Source: Burkholderia sp. GAS332 (lineage in GTDB: Bacteria; Pseudomonadota; Gammaproteobacteria; Burkholderiales; Burkholderiaceae). Taken from it: a stretch of DNA of 64,000 nucleotides. This document shows positions 8,289 to 16,957 of this stretch, piece after piece (position 1 is the first letter of the stretch; each line of letters starts with the position of its first letter). The notes under the pieces are model-generated. The model was given only the letters and a program-made list of their open reading frames with translations, did not search any database and was not told the DNA's origin. A program made the translations under genes and the position numbers. The stretch lies in contig FSRV01000002.1 in assembly GCA_900142905.1 (NCBI GenBank), positions 2,418,001 through 2,482,000 of the forward strand. Reading direction: 5' to 3'.

Positions 8289-9857
8289 TTATGCAGCTTC
8301 CGAAAGCAGCGCGTGATACAGGTCGGCTTCGCTCAACGTGTCGGCCCGATATTCGGCCGCCACCCGGCCCTTCTTCATCATCAGGATGCGATCGCAGTTC
8401 TGCAGCAGTTCAGGCAGGTCGTCGCTGATCAGAATGATGCCGATGCCGCGTTGCGACAGGCGCTGCATGATGCGGTAGATGATGTCCTTCGACCCGACGT
8501 CGACACCGACCGTCGGTCCATGCAGAATCAGCACGCGCGGATCGATGGCGAGCCAGCGGCCAATCAGCACGCGCTGCTGATTGCCGCCCGAGAGCGACTG
8601 CACGGGTTTGTCGACGCCGGGCGTCGCGATCTGCAACTCTTTCACCGTCTGTTCCGCGAGCGCCTGCGCGCGGATGCGATCGATCTGCCCGAAGCGGTCC
8701 CGCAAGCTGGCGATCATCGCGGTAATGACGTTGTCGCGAATGGACTTGTCGAGAAACAGCCCTTCGTTCAGACGGTCTTCCGGCACATAGCCAATGCGGT
8801 GATGTTTCGCGTCCGACGGCGTGCGCAATGAAATGGCCTTGCCGTCGAGCATCACCTGCCCCGATTGCGCCGGCGCAACACCCGCTAGTGCGCGTGCGAG
8901 TTCGTTGCGCCCCGAATCGAGCAGACCGGTGACGCCCAGAATTTCGCCGCCATGCAACGCGAACGACACGTCGCTGAACTGGGCCGCACGCGTGAAGCCG
9001 CGCACGTCGAGCACGACGTCCTGGCCGAACGCGCCTTCACGATAGCGCTCAGTCGACAGATGGCGTCCCGTCATCAGTTCACTGATCTGCGCTTTGCTGA
9101 ATTGCGCGATCGGTCCTTGCGCCATCGTCTGGCCGTCGCGCAACACGATGACTTCGCCGCCGATCGCGTAACACTCGTCGAGCTTGTGGCTCACGAACAG
9201 CACCGTCACACCCTGAGCGCGCAGATTGGCGAGCACGGCAATCAGGTTGTCGACTTCTTTCTGCGTGAGCGACGTGGTGGGCTCGTCCATGATGACGAAC
9301 TTTGCCTCGCTGGCGATCGCGCGTGCAATGGCGACGAGCTGACGCGTAGCGAGCGGCAATTGCTCGATCAGGGTCGCCAGAAACTCGGCGTCGCCGGGCA
9401 GGCCGACCGCTTCCAGCGCCCGCGCTGCCGTACGCGCGAGCGCGCGGCGGTCAAAAGTACGGGCGAGCCGACCTTCGTGGGTGGCCAACTCGGCGGTGAG
9501 CGCGACGTTTTCCGCCACGTTCATGTTGGGCAGCAGTGAGAGATCCTGATAGACGGTTTCAATTCCGGCCGCCAGCGATTCCAGCGCGGACAGCCGCGCA
9601 TGCCGCACCCCTTCGATCACGAGTTCGCCTTCGTCAGGCGGCTGCGCGCCGGAGATGATCTTGATCAGTGTGCTCTTGCCGCAGCCGTTCTCGCCGAGCA
9701 GGTGGTAGATCTGACCGCGCTCGAACGACAGGCTCACCCCGCGCAACGCATGGACGCCAGTGAAACGCTTATGCACGCCGACAACCTGCAGAAACGGCTG
9801 CGGCGCTTCGGATAGCGGTGGCTGCGGTGGCTGCCGTGAAGATGCGTCTTGATTCAT
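8289..9857 (-). CDS. Sugar ABC transporter ATP-binding protein (RbsA/MglA type)
   Basis: This 522-residue peripheral membrane ATPase carries two ABC domains. The first has Walker A GENGCGKST and Walker B FVIMDEPTTSL. The second has VTGLLDSGRNELARALAG in place of Walker A, the signature LSGGNQQRVLIGRWLA, and VLILHGPTVGVDVGSK. In this last motif the usual Asp-Glu of Walker B is replaced by His-Gly, so the second site looks catalytically degenerate. Tandem-domain ATPases of this class power pentose and hexose importers. It sits between the binding protein and permease genes of the operon. ATG at 9857 (MNQDASS) was preferred over 9908 because family homology starts soon after. Confidence 0.88.
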   Translation of the reverse strand: MNQDASSRQPPQPPLSEAPQPFLQVVGVHKRFTGVHALRGVSLSFERGQIYHLLGENGCGKSTLIKIISGAQPPDEGELVIEGVRHARLSALESLAAGIETVYQDLSLLPNMNVAENVALTAELATHEGRLARTFDRRALARTAARALEAVGLPGDAEFLATLIEQLPLATRQLVAIARAIASEAKFVIMDEPTTSLTQKEVDNLIAVLANLRAQGVTVLFVSHKLDECYAIGGEVIVLRDGQTMAQGPIAQFSKAQISELMTGRHLSTERYREGAFGQDVVLDVRGFTRAAQFSDVSFALHGGEILGVTGLLDSGRNELARALAGVAPAQSGQVMLDGKAISLRTPSDAKHHRIGYVPEDRLNEGLFLDKSIRDNVITAMIASLRDRFGQIDRIRAQALAEQTVKELQIATPGVDKPVQSLSGGNQQRVLIGRWLAIDPRVLILHGPTVGVDVGSKDIIYRIMQRLSQRGIGIILISDDLPELLQNCDRILMMKKGRVAAEYRADTLSEADLYHALLSEAA

Positions 9858-9942
9858 GATGGCGAGTCGCAAGTTAAGGCGTGCCCACAGAGGCACGCCG
9901 TGACGCATGAAGCAAAAGACAAAACAGCGGACACAAGCTCGA

Positions 9943-10947
9943 TCAGAACGGATACTGCTTGTAGTTCGACTTGTCGACGTTCACCCAGCCCTGGCCGCGC
10001 ACGATGATGCCTTTACCCGGACCCTTCGCGACGGTGACTTTCGTGTAGCCCGGAATGCCGAGATCGGCGCCGTTCTCGACCGTCTTGCCATCGATCAGCA
10101 TCTGCGCGACCTTATTCATCGCGAGGCCCGCGAGCTTCGGATCCCAGAACGCAATGCCATTGATCGCGCCGCTCTCCAGGAACTTGCCGGCTTCCGTCGG
10201 CAAGCCCGTGCCGTAGACGCAGATCTTGCCCTGCATGCCGGCTTCTTCGACCGCACGGCCGATGCCGATCACGTCGAGCGAGGACGAGCCCTGGAAGCCC
10301 TTCAGGTCTGGATGTTTGCGCAGCACTTCCTTCGCGACCTCATAGGCGCGCTCGCCGTCGTTATTGGTTTCGAGTTTCGGTTCCACCAGATCCATCTTCG
10401 GATACTTGGCCTTGGCATTGCCGATCCCGCCGTCGGCCCATTGCACCTGCGAGCGGCTGCCGAGCGAACCGACCAGCGCCACCCACTTGCCGTCGTCGTG
10501 CATACACGAAGCGAGGCGTTCGTTCAGGCCGGCGCCGTAGGCCGTGTTGTCGAAGGCTTCGATGTCGACCATCGTGTTCTTCTCGTTGTCGGCTTCATGG
10601 GTCACCACCTTGATGCCGCGATCCATCGCCTTCTTCAAGGCGGGTTCGAGCGTCGGCGGATCGTAGGGCACCACGGCAATCGCCGTGACTTTCTTCGCGA
10701 TCAGATCTTCAATGATCTTCAGTTGCTGTGCCGCATCCGCACGGCCCGGACCGGTCTGATACGCCGTCACGCCCGGGTTGTCCTTCGCGAATTCCTTGAC
10801 GCCGTCGTCCATCCGGTTGAACCAGTTGATACCAGTCACCTTGACGACCGTGACGATCGTCTCGTTGGTTGCAGCGTGCGCCGCGGCGATCACACCCACC
10901 GTAAGAGCGCCTGCAGCAAGCGCGGCACCCAGTCGAGTCAATTTCAT
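9943..10947 (-). CDS. Periplasmic sugar-binding protein (RhaS/LsrB-like)
   Basis: This 334-residue protein has a clear signal peptide (MKLTRLGAALAAGALTVGVI, cut near AHA-ATN). It then adopts the periplasmic-binding-protein type I fold: VVKVTGINWFNRMDDGVKEF, AIAVVPYDPPTLEPALKKAMDRGIKVV and VALVGSLGSRSQVQWADG. The family binds rhamnose, autoinducer-2 or other pentose-like ligands; the kinase and aldolase in the operon favour a deoxypentose. AAAGGAGACATCGC precedes the ATG, a strong ribosome site that fits the high demand for a binding protein. It is flanked by both partners of its transporter. Confidence 0.88.
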   Translation of the reverse strand: MKLTRLGAALAAGALTVGVIAAAHAATNETIVTVVKVTGINWFNRMDDGVKEFAKDNPGVTAYQTGPGRADAAQQLKIIEDLIAKKVTAIAVVPYDPPTLEPALKKAMDRGIKVVTHEADNEKNTMVDIEAFDNTAYGAGLNERLASCMHDDGKWVALVGSLGSRSQVQWADGGIGNAKAKYPKMDLVEPKLETNNDGERAYEVAKEVLRKHPDLKGFQGSSSLDVIGIGRAVEEAGMQGKICVYGTGLPTEAGKFLESGAINGIAFWDPKLAGLAMNKVAQMLIDGKTVENGADLGIPGYTKVTVAKGPGKGIIVRGQGWVNVDKSNYKQYPF

Positions 10948-11053
10948 GCGATGTCTCCTTTATCGTTCGATGTCGCCCCACTTCACCGTCACGGACAGCC
11001 AGGGCTCGTTGTCCGCCGCGTACTGAAACCTGGATTGCGCCTGCTCCGGCTCG

Positions 11054-12100
11054 CTAACGTTTAGGCGCCGTGCCTGGACCGCCGGCGCGCGCTCCGCCGC
11101 CGAAACCGAAGATCGCACGCACCCGCTCGCCGCCCGCGAACGCGAGCGACAACAGCAACAGAAAACCCCACGCGCAATCGCCGAAAAACTGCGACACGCC
11201 AAGCAGGTTGAACAGACTCGAGAGGAACTGCAGCACCGTCGCGGCAAAGAACACACAGATGATGCGGCCGTGGCCGCCGGCGGGATTCACACCGCCCATC
11301 ACCGCGATCAGAATGGCGATCAGCAAATAGGAGTTGCCGTAGTCCCATTTCGCGCTCGACGTATGCGTCGCGCTGATCAGACCGGCCAGCGAGGCGAGTA
11401 CGCCGCACATCGCGTAGGTCGTGACCAGCATCCGCACACGCGGAATACCCGCATAAAACGCGGCTTTGGGGTTGGTGCCCATCAGATAGAGGCGCAGGCC
11501 GAACGGGCTGCGCCTGAGCAACCAGCCGAGCACGACCACCGCCGCGATAAAGATGCAGAACGCGATGGGCACCTGAAACACCGTACCGTTGCCGATATTC
11601 GACAACGGATCGACATAGTCGACATGCACCGAGGCGCCGTTGCTGAGCACCACCGCAACGCCCGTGAACAGCAACTGCGTGCCGAGCGTGCAGAGAATCG
11701 GCGTGAGTCTGAGGCGCGCGATGACCACGCCGTTCAGGAGCCCGCCAAGCAGCCCCACCACCACCACGATCACACAGAACAGCGACGTGTAGAGCGCCGG
11801 TGAGTCATCGCCATTGACGAAGCGCGGCACGGCGAGCGCTGCGACCATACCGGACAGGTTCGCGAGCCCGACGCCTGACAGGTCGATCCCGCCGTTGCCC
11901 GACACCATCGACAACATGATGCCGAGCGCGAGCAGGCCGAGTTCGGGCAACTGTCCGCCCATTGACTGCAGGTTGTCGATATCGACGAATTGCCCGTGCG
12001 AGAGCCATGTTGCAACCAGCACAACGAGTACGTTGACGATCAGCAGAAAATTCAGTTGCCGGTCGCCAAATATTTTCCCAGCGGTGAACAAGGACTTCAT
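11054..12100 (-). CDS. Sugar ABC transporter permease, subunit 2
   Basis: This 348-residue integral membrane protein of the RbsC-like class has the motif LGIMLSMVSGNGGIDLSGVGLANLSGMVAAL, a variant of the GGIDLS loop. It also has LLIAILIAVMGGVNPAGGHGRIICVFFAATVLQFLSS near the end. It is divergent from the permease at 7215-8273, so the two probably form a heterodimer. The ATG at 12100 (MKSLFTAGKIFGDRQ) is preceded by AAGGAG at 12 bases. A GTG 9 bases earlier would sit only 3 bases from that AAGGAG. It lies 46 bp downstream of the kinase gene. Confidence 0.86.
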   Translation of the reverse strand: MKSLFTAGKIFGDRQLNFLLIVNVLVVLVATWLSHGQFVDIDNLQSMGGQLPELGLLALGIMLSMVSGNGGIDLSGVGLANLSGMVAALAVPRFVNGDDSPALYTSLFCVIVVVVGLLGGLLNGVVIARLRLTPILCTLGTQLLFTGVAVVLSNGASVHVDYVDPLSNIGNGTVFQVPIAFCIFIAAVVVLGWLLRRSPFGLRLYLMGTNPKAAFYAGIPRVRMLVTTYAMCGVLASLAGLISATHTSSAKWDYGNSYLLIAILIAVMGGVNPAGGHGRIICVFFAATVLQFLSSLFNLLGVSQFFGDCAWGFLLLLSLAFAGGERVRAIFGFGGGARAGGPGTAPKR

Positions 12101-12146
12101 AGTGAGCACGATCTCCTTCAGCCTTCGCGAACGCTCAGGACAGCGG

Positions 12147-13109
12147 TCAGGACACGTGGGACAGGCCGGCCGGCTGGTTCAACACGCGGTTCACTTCGTC
12201 GAGCGTCGGCATGGAAGGCGCCGTACCCGGACGCGTGACGGAAATGCCCGCGAGCGCGCAACCGAAACGCAGCGCCGAGATGGCGTCATCACCGCGTGCG
12301 AGAGCGGCCGCGAAGCCGCCCGTGAAGCCGTCGCCGGCGCCGGCGGTCTCTACGACCCGGCCGCAGCGATACGCCGGCACGAGCACGGATTGGCTTGCCG
12401 AGTGCAGCAGCGCGCCGCCTTCCCCTAGCGTGACGATGACCGCGCCGACACCTTTGGCGAGCAGCACATCGGCGGCACGGCGCGCATCGTCGGCATTGGC
12501 GATCGGCACGCCGGTGAGCGCGGTCGCTTCGGTTTCGTTGGGGGTGATGTAGTCGCACAACGGAAAGATATCGTCGTCGAGCGGCAAGGCGGGCGCCGGA
12601 TTGAACACGGTTGTGACGCCGTGCCGGCGTGCCGTCTCAAGCCCACGGCGCGCGGCCGCGAGCGGCTGCTCGAGCTGCGTGACGAACACGCGCGCGGCGG
12701 CGATGTCGGCTTCGATCGCGTCGACGTCGGCGGCATTCATCGTGCCGGCCGCGCCTGAGGCGACGATGATCGCGTTCATGCCGGTGGTGTCGTCGACGAA
12801 GATATGCGCCGCGCCCGTGGACACGCCCTCGATCACCGACGCGCGAGCCGTAATGCCTTCAGCCGCCCACGTTGCGCGCGCAATCTCGCCGAACGCGTCG
12901 TTGCCGATGCGGGTACAGAACACCACGTCGGCGCCGGCGCGAGCCGCTGCCACCGCCTGATTCGAACCCTTGCCGCCCGGCCCCATCGCGAACGCCGTGC
13001 CGGCAATCGTCTCGCCGATCTGCGGCATCCGTCCGGCGCGAAACGTCAGGTCCGTGACGTAGATGCCGAGAATGACGACACGCCCGTTTCGTTGCGAGGA
13101 TGTGTTCAT
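12147..13109 (-). CDS. PfkB/ribokinase-family sugar kinase
   Basis: This 320-residue cytoplasmic kinase shows both PfkB signatures: the N-terminal GGKGSNQAVAAARAGADVVF and the C-terminal VETAGAGDGFTGGFAAAL, which holds the catalytic base Asp and the anion hole. ATP and Mg contacts are suggested by NPAPALPLDD and TPNETEATALTG. In this operon the expected role is phosphorylation of the imported sugar (deoxyribose or ribose) at C5, feeding the aldolase. That role follows from context and not from specificity residues. The ATG at 13109 has GGGAG 8 bases upstream and overlaps the stop of a short upstream frame as ATGA, suggesting translational coupling. Confidence 0.85.
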   Translation of the reverse strand: MNTSSQRNGRVVILGIYVTDLTFRAGRMPQIGETIAGTAFAMGPGGKGSNQAVAAARAGADVVFCTRIGNDAFGEIARATWAAEGITARASVIEGVSTGAAHIFVDDTTGMNAIIVASGAAGTMNAADVDAIEADIAAARVFVTQLEQPLAAARRGLETARRHGVTTVFNPAPALPLDDDIFPLCDYITPNETEATALTGVPIANADDARRAADVLLAKGVGAVIVTLGEGGALLHSASQSVLVPAYRCGRVVETAGAGDGFTGGFAAALARGDDAISALRFGCALAGISVTRPGTAPSMPTLDEVNRVLNQPAGLSHVS

Positions 13110-13219
13110 TCGCGTTCTCCCTGAGACGCGTTCATCAGGAAGCACTCATGCGGGGCATGCGCTACGCGCAGCACCGCGGCATTCGATAGCAAAAATTGCA
13201 GATCCAGATGCTTCAGCAC
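13106..13219 (-). CDS. Possible 37-residue small protein or leader peptide coupled to the kinase
   Basis: A short frame begins at a GTG with GGAGGAG 6 bases upstream (in ATGGAGGAGACAACGTG). It ends in a TGA overlapping the kinase ATG (ATGA). The product starts LKHLDLQFLLSNAAVLRVA and has no recognisable domain or membrane segment. It fills most of an otherwise empty 171-bp gap between the dehydrogenase and the kinase. The strong ribosome site plus exact coupling argue for real translation, perhaps only to drive kinase expression. I cannot assign a function. Confidence 0.45.
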   Translation of the reverse strand: MLKHLDLQFLLSNAAVLRVAHAPHECFLMNASQGERE

Positions 13220-13280
13220 GTTGTCTCCTCCATTTTCTGGTTGGCGTGCATGGTATTTAGGCGTGAGTGCCGGCGCTCGG

Positions 13281-15680
13281 TCAGTCTCCGTACGGTATCC
13301 AGATGTTCTTCACCTGCACGGCCTGGCGCAGAAACGGCCGCCCTTCGCTCGAATGGTCGAACCAGTCGAACTGGCGGCCGTGATCGACAAAGGTACGCTT
13401 CAGATTGCCGATCGACTCCCGTTCGACCAGCGTCGAATCCGCCGCATGACCGAAGCACCAGACGGCGTCGACATCGTCGTGTTTGGCGAGTGCCGGCAAC
13501 AGTGCGCCACGTTCTCCCGTGACGATGTTCAGCACGCCGGCCGGCACATCCGACGTCTCGGCCACCTGGTAAAAGTCGGTCACCGTGAGCGGACACACCG
13601 CGCTCGGCAACACCACCACGCGATTGCCCATGGCCAGCGCCGGTGCCGCCAGCGAGACGAAGCCGAGCAACGGCGCTTCGTCCGGACAGGCGATGCCGAT
13701 CACGCCGAGCGGCTCATGCATCGCCAGCGCGACACCGCGCAACGGCGGCGTATGTACGGCGCCGTCGAACTTGTCGGCCCACGCCGCATAGGTGAAGAGA
13801 CGCGTGACCGCTGCCTCGACTTCCGTGCGCGCCGCCGCTTCCGTCGCGCCGTTGCGCACGACGAGCTGACGCACGAACTCGTCTGCGCGCACGGCCAGGT
13901 TCTCCGCCAGATAGAAGAGCACCTGGGCGCGGTTATGCGTACTCGCCTGCGACCATTTCTGCGCCGCGCGCGCCGCTTCGACCGCGTTGCGAATGTCCTT
14001 GCGGTTACCCTCGCCCACCTCGCCGACCAGCGTCCCATCGGGCGCGTGAACTGGCAGAGAATAGCCGCTATCGGGACGCACCTGCTTGCCGCCGATAAAG
14101 AGCTTCGCCGTGCGGTCGATCAGTGTGACATTCGACAACGGGTCGCGCTCGCCTGCGCCTGCGCCTGCTGCCTGCTCGGGCCGCACGGCCTGACGCTCGG
14201 CAAGATTGAGCCAGGCACGCGGTTTCAGATATTCGTAGATGCCCTCGCGACCGCCTTCGCGACCATAGCCCGACTCGCGATAACCGCCAAAGCCGACCGC
14301 CGCGTCGAACAGATTGGTCGCATTGATCCACACGACACCGCACGCAAGGCGCGGCGCGACGTCGAGTGCGCGGCCGATGGTTTCGCTCCACACGCTCGCG
14401 GCCAGTCCGTAACGCGAATTGTTGGCGAGCGCGATCGCTTCGTCCTGCGTACGAAAGCTCATCGTGACCAGCACCGGTCCGAAGATTTCTTCCTGCGCCA
14501 AAGTGGAAGCCGGCGCCACGCCGGTGACGAGCGTGGGCGGATAGAAACAGCCGCCGGCGGGCATCGCCGTATCGGGCGACTGCCACACCGCACAGCCTTC
14601 GCGCCGTCCGGTTTCCACCAACGACTGGATGCGTTCAAGCTGCACCGGATCGACAATCGCGCCGATATCGATACTTTTATCGAGCGACGTGCCGACGCGC
14701 AGCGTTTCCATGCGGCGCTTCAGCTTCGCGATGAAACGCGCTTCGATGCCTTCCTGCACGAGCAGGCGAGAGCCCGCACAGCAGACCTGCCCCTGGTTGA
14801 ACCAGATCGCGTCGACCACACCTTCAACGGCGCCATCGAGATCCGCGTCATCGAACACGATGAAGGGCGACTTGCCGCCGAGTTCAAGCGTCAGCGATTT
14901 GCCCGTGCCGGCCGTGGCCGCGCGGATCAAGCGCCCGACTTCCGTCGAACCCGTGAAGGCGATCTTGTCCACCTGCGGATGTTCGACGAGCGCGGCACCA
15001 GTGCGGCCGTCGCCCGTCACGACGTTCAGCACGCCTGCCGGCAGGCCGGCCCGATGGGCGAGTTCGGCAAACAGTAAGGCCGTGAGCGGCGTGTATTCGG
15101 CCGGCTTCAACACAACGCAGTTGCCCGTTGCAATCGCCGGTGCAATCTTCCACGCGAGCATCAGCAGCGGAAAATTCCACGGCACGATCTGCCCGACGAC
15201 ACCGAGTGGCGCGTAATCGGCGAATTCGCTCTCCTGCAACTGCGCCCAACCCGCGTGATGCAGGAAGTGCCGCGCGATGAGCGGCACGTCGATATCGCGC
15301 GTCTCGCGGATTGGCTTGCCGTTGTCGAGCGCTTCGAGCACGGCAAAGAGGCGGCTATGGCGCTGGACCATGCGCGCGAGCGCATACAGATGCCGCGCCC
15401 GTCCGGCGCCGCCGAGCGCGAGCCAGCCCGGCTGCGCGCCGCGCGCGGCGGCCACCGCCGCGTCGACGTCAGCCGCATCGCCTTGGGCGATCGCGGCGAG
15501 CCGCCCGCCCGTGGCGGGTGCGTGCGAGACGAAGCGTTCGCCGGCGGCCGGTGCATGCCACACACCGCCGATGAAATGCCCAAAGCTCGCCTCATGTTGC
15601 GCGAGCCAGGCGCGCGCGGCTTGATCGTCCTCGGGTGCGGGACCGTACTCCATCGATGAAAAATACTCGGCTACGCTCAT
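13281..15680 (-). CDS. Two-module aldehyde dehydrogenase, ALDH16 type
   Basis: This 799-residue protein has two ALDH modules. Module 1 (about 30-510) carries the cofactor motif FTGSTEVG (242-249), the general base in LELGGK (Glu266) and the catalytic Cys300 in FNQGQVCCAG. Module 2 (about 525-795) keeps the fold (PLGVIGIACPDEAPLLG, AGVLNIVTGERG) but lacks the Cys and Glu motifs, so it is catalytically dead. This is the architecture of the ALDH16 family. Next to deoC, the likely substrate is acetaldehyde released by deoxyribose-5-phosphate cleavage, oxidised with NAD to acetate; this is inference. It lies 16 bp behind deoC. Confidence 0.86.
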   Translation of the reverse strand: MSVAEYFSSMEYGPAPEDDQAARAWLAQHEASFGHFIGGVWHAPAAGERFVSHAPATGGRLAAIAQGDAADVDAAVAAARGAQPGWLALGGAGRARHLYALARMVQRHSRLFAVLEALDNGKPIRETRDIDVPLIARHFLHHAGWAQLQESEFADYAPLGVVGQIVPWNFPLLMLAWKIAPAIATGNCVVLKPAEYTPLTALLFAELAHRAGLPAGVLNVVTGDGRTGAALVEHPQVDKIAFTGSTEVGRLIRAATAGTGKSLTLELGGKSPFIVFDDADLDGAVEGVVDAIWFNQGQVCCAGSRLLVQEGIEARFIAKLKRRMETLRVGTSLDKSIDIGAIVDPVQLERIQSLVETGRREGCAVWQSPDTAMPAGGCFYPPTLVTGVAPASTLAQEEIFGPVLVTMSFRTQDEAIALANNSRYGLAASVWSETIGRALDVAPRLACGVVWINATNLFDAAVGFGGYRESGYGREGGREGIYEYLKPRAWLNLAERQAVRPEQAAGAGAGERDPLSNVTLIDRTAKLFIGGKQVRPDSGYSLPVHAPDGTLVGEVGEGNRKDIRNAVEAARAAQKWSQASTHNRAQVLFYLAENLAVRADEFVRQLVVRNGATEAAARTEVEAAVTRLFTYAAWADKFDGAVHTPPLRGVALAMHEPLGVIGIACPDEAPLLGFVSLAAPALAMGNRVVVLPSAVCPLTVTDFYQVAETSDVPAGVLNIVTGERGALLPALAKHDDVDAVWCFGHAADSTLVERESIGNLKRTFVDHGRQFDWFDHSSEGRPFLRQAVQVKNIWIPYGD

Positions 15681-15696
15681 GGGATCGGTCTTCTGT

Positions 15697-16707
15697 TCAG
15701 GCTACGGGGTGACGGTTGAAAGCGGAGTAACGGCCGCTCACGTGATGTTCGAGCTGGCGTTCGATATCCGCCAGCAGGCTCGATGCGCCGATACGGAACA
15801 GCTCAGGCTCGAGCCACGGGCGGCCGAGTTCCTCCTTCATGAGGATCTGATAGGACAGCACCGACTTCGCGTTCGATACGCCGCCCGCCGGTTTGAAGCC
15901 GATCGGCACGCCGGTGCGCTCCTGGTACTCGCGGATCATGCGCACCATCACCAGCGAAACATCCAGCGTGGCGTTGACGCCTTCCTTGCCGGTCGACGTC
16001 TTGATGAAGTCGGCGCCGGCCATCATGCAGACCATCGAGGCGCGCGCCACATTGGAGAGCGTGCGAATGTCGCCGGTCGCCAGAATCGTCTTCAGGTGCG
16101 CCGGGCCGCAGGCTGCGCGGAAGTCGCGCACTTCGTCGTACAGCGCCTGCCAGTTGCCGGTCAGCACATATTCGCGCGTGACGACAATGTCGATTTCCTG
16201 CGCCCCGTCCGCGACCGAGGCCTCGATCTCTTTCAGCTTCAGCGGATGCGGAATCAGCCCGGCGGGAAATCCGGTCGATACCGCCGCGACCGGAATGCGA
16301 CTGCCCTGCAGCGCATCCACCGCCGCCGCGACGAAGCGGTGATAGACGCAGACCGCGCCCGTCGTGATGCCCTGCGGCGCAATGCCGAGCGCCTCAAGAA
16401 GATCGGCGCGTACCGGCTGGCGCGCTTTCGCGCACAAGCGGCGCACGCGGCCTTCAGTGTCGTCGCCGTTGAGCGTGGTGAGGTCGATACAGGTGACCGC
16501 CTTGAGCAGCCACGCGGCCTGCGCATCTTTCTTGACGGTGCGGCGCGTGGCCAGCGTCGCCGTGCGCCGTTCGACCGCGGACTGGTTGACCCGCAAGCCG
16601 TCCAGCCACGACGCGTCGAACGGCGTGCCGGGGTTGCGGACCGGATGAATGAGCGGCCCGCCGCGCAGCGCGACGACCGACGAAGACAGGGAAGAAGCTT
16701 CGGGCAT
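15697..16707 (-). CDS. deoC: Deoxyribose-phosphate aldolase (DERA)
   Basis: This 336-residue class I aldolase splits 2-deoxyribose-5-phosphate into glyceraldehyde-3-phosphate and acetaldehyde. The three functional residues are visible: Asp173 in AQEIDIVV, Schiff-base Lys236 in GADFIKTSTGKEG and Lys272 in IGFKPAGGVSNA. At 336 residues it is longer than the roughly 250-residue E. coli enzyme. An extension of about 60-70 residues at the N-terminus makes it resemble the animal-type DERA branch. It is the first gene of the seven-gene operon. The promoter shares an operator-like motif with the DeoR gene, as expected for a regulon induced by this enzyme's substrate. Confidence 0.9.
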   Translation of the reverse strand: MPEASSLSSSVVALRGGPLIHPVRNPGTPFDASWLDGLRVNQSAVERRTATLATRRTVKKDAQAAWLLKAVTCIDLTTLNGDDTEGRVRRLCAKARQPVRADLLEALGIAPQGITTGAVCVYHRFVAAAVDALQGSRIPVAAVSTGFPAGLIPHPLKLKEIEASVADGAQEIDIVVTREYVLTGNWQALYDEVRDFRAACGPAHLKTILATGDIRTLSNVARASMVCMMAGADFIKTSTGKEGVNATLDVSLVMVRMIREYQERTGVPIGFKPAGGVSNAKSVLSYQILMKEELGRPWLEPELFRIGASSLLADIERQLEHHVSGRYSAFNRHPVA

Positions 16708-16777
16708 GAGACATCCAGAAATTTGGCGCAGCGCACAACAGCTGCCGGCAATTTGTTCCCACTTATGCTACAACGAT

Positions 16778-16793
16778 TGATAGAATCATAACA
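16778..16793 (-). promoter_or_regulatory. Extended -10 with DeoR-type operator, deoC operon promoter
   Basis: On the minus strand the sequence is TGTTATGATTCTATCA. It shares TGTTAT-R-ATTCT with the site at 6358-6373 and resembles the E. coli DeoR operator. TGT followed by TATGAT forms an extended -10 for the deoC operon, placing the start of transcription about 70 bases before deoC. It also lies in the divergent region in front of the second ABC transporter (16958 onward), so it could control both directions. Confidence 0.6.
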
Positions 16794-16957
16794 AGCTTTG
16801 CGATGCAATCGTCACATAGTTGGCAATTAAAGCGCCTCCAGCATCGCTGGTGTTATTGACGCACCATATTCATGATGCGAAGATCACAACACGGTGTTGA
16901 CCGATAGCAGCCTACAAAGACAAAAATCTCGTCGTATCGACGAAGGAGACAAGCCAG

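Noticed and set aside
13221..15077. A 618-codon open frame on the plus strand opposite the aldehyde dehydrogenase
   Set aside because: It is Arg/His-rich with no domain, lies wholly antisense to a gene with intact catalytic motifs, and such frames are common in GC-rich DNA. The same holds for long antisense frames at 3670-5001, 9907-11064, 25618-28175 and 53042-54277.
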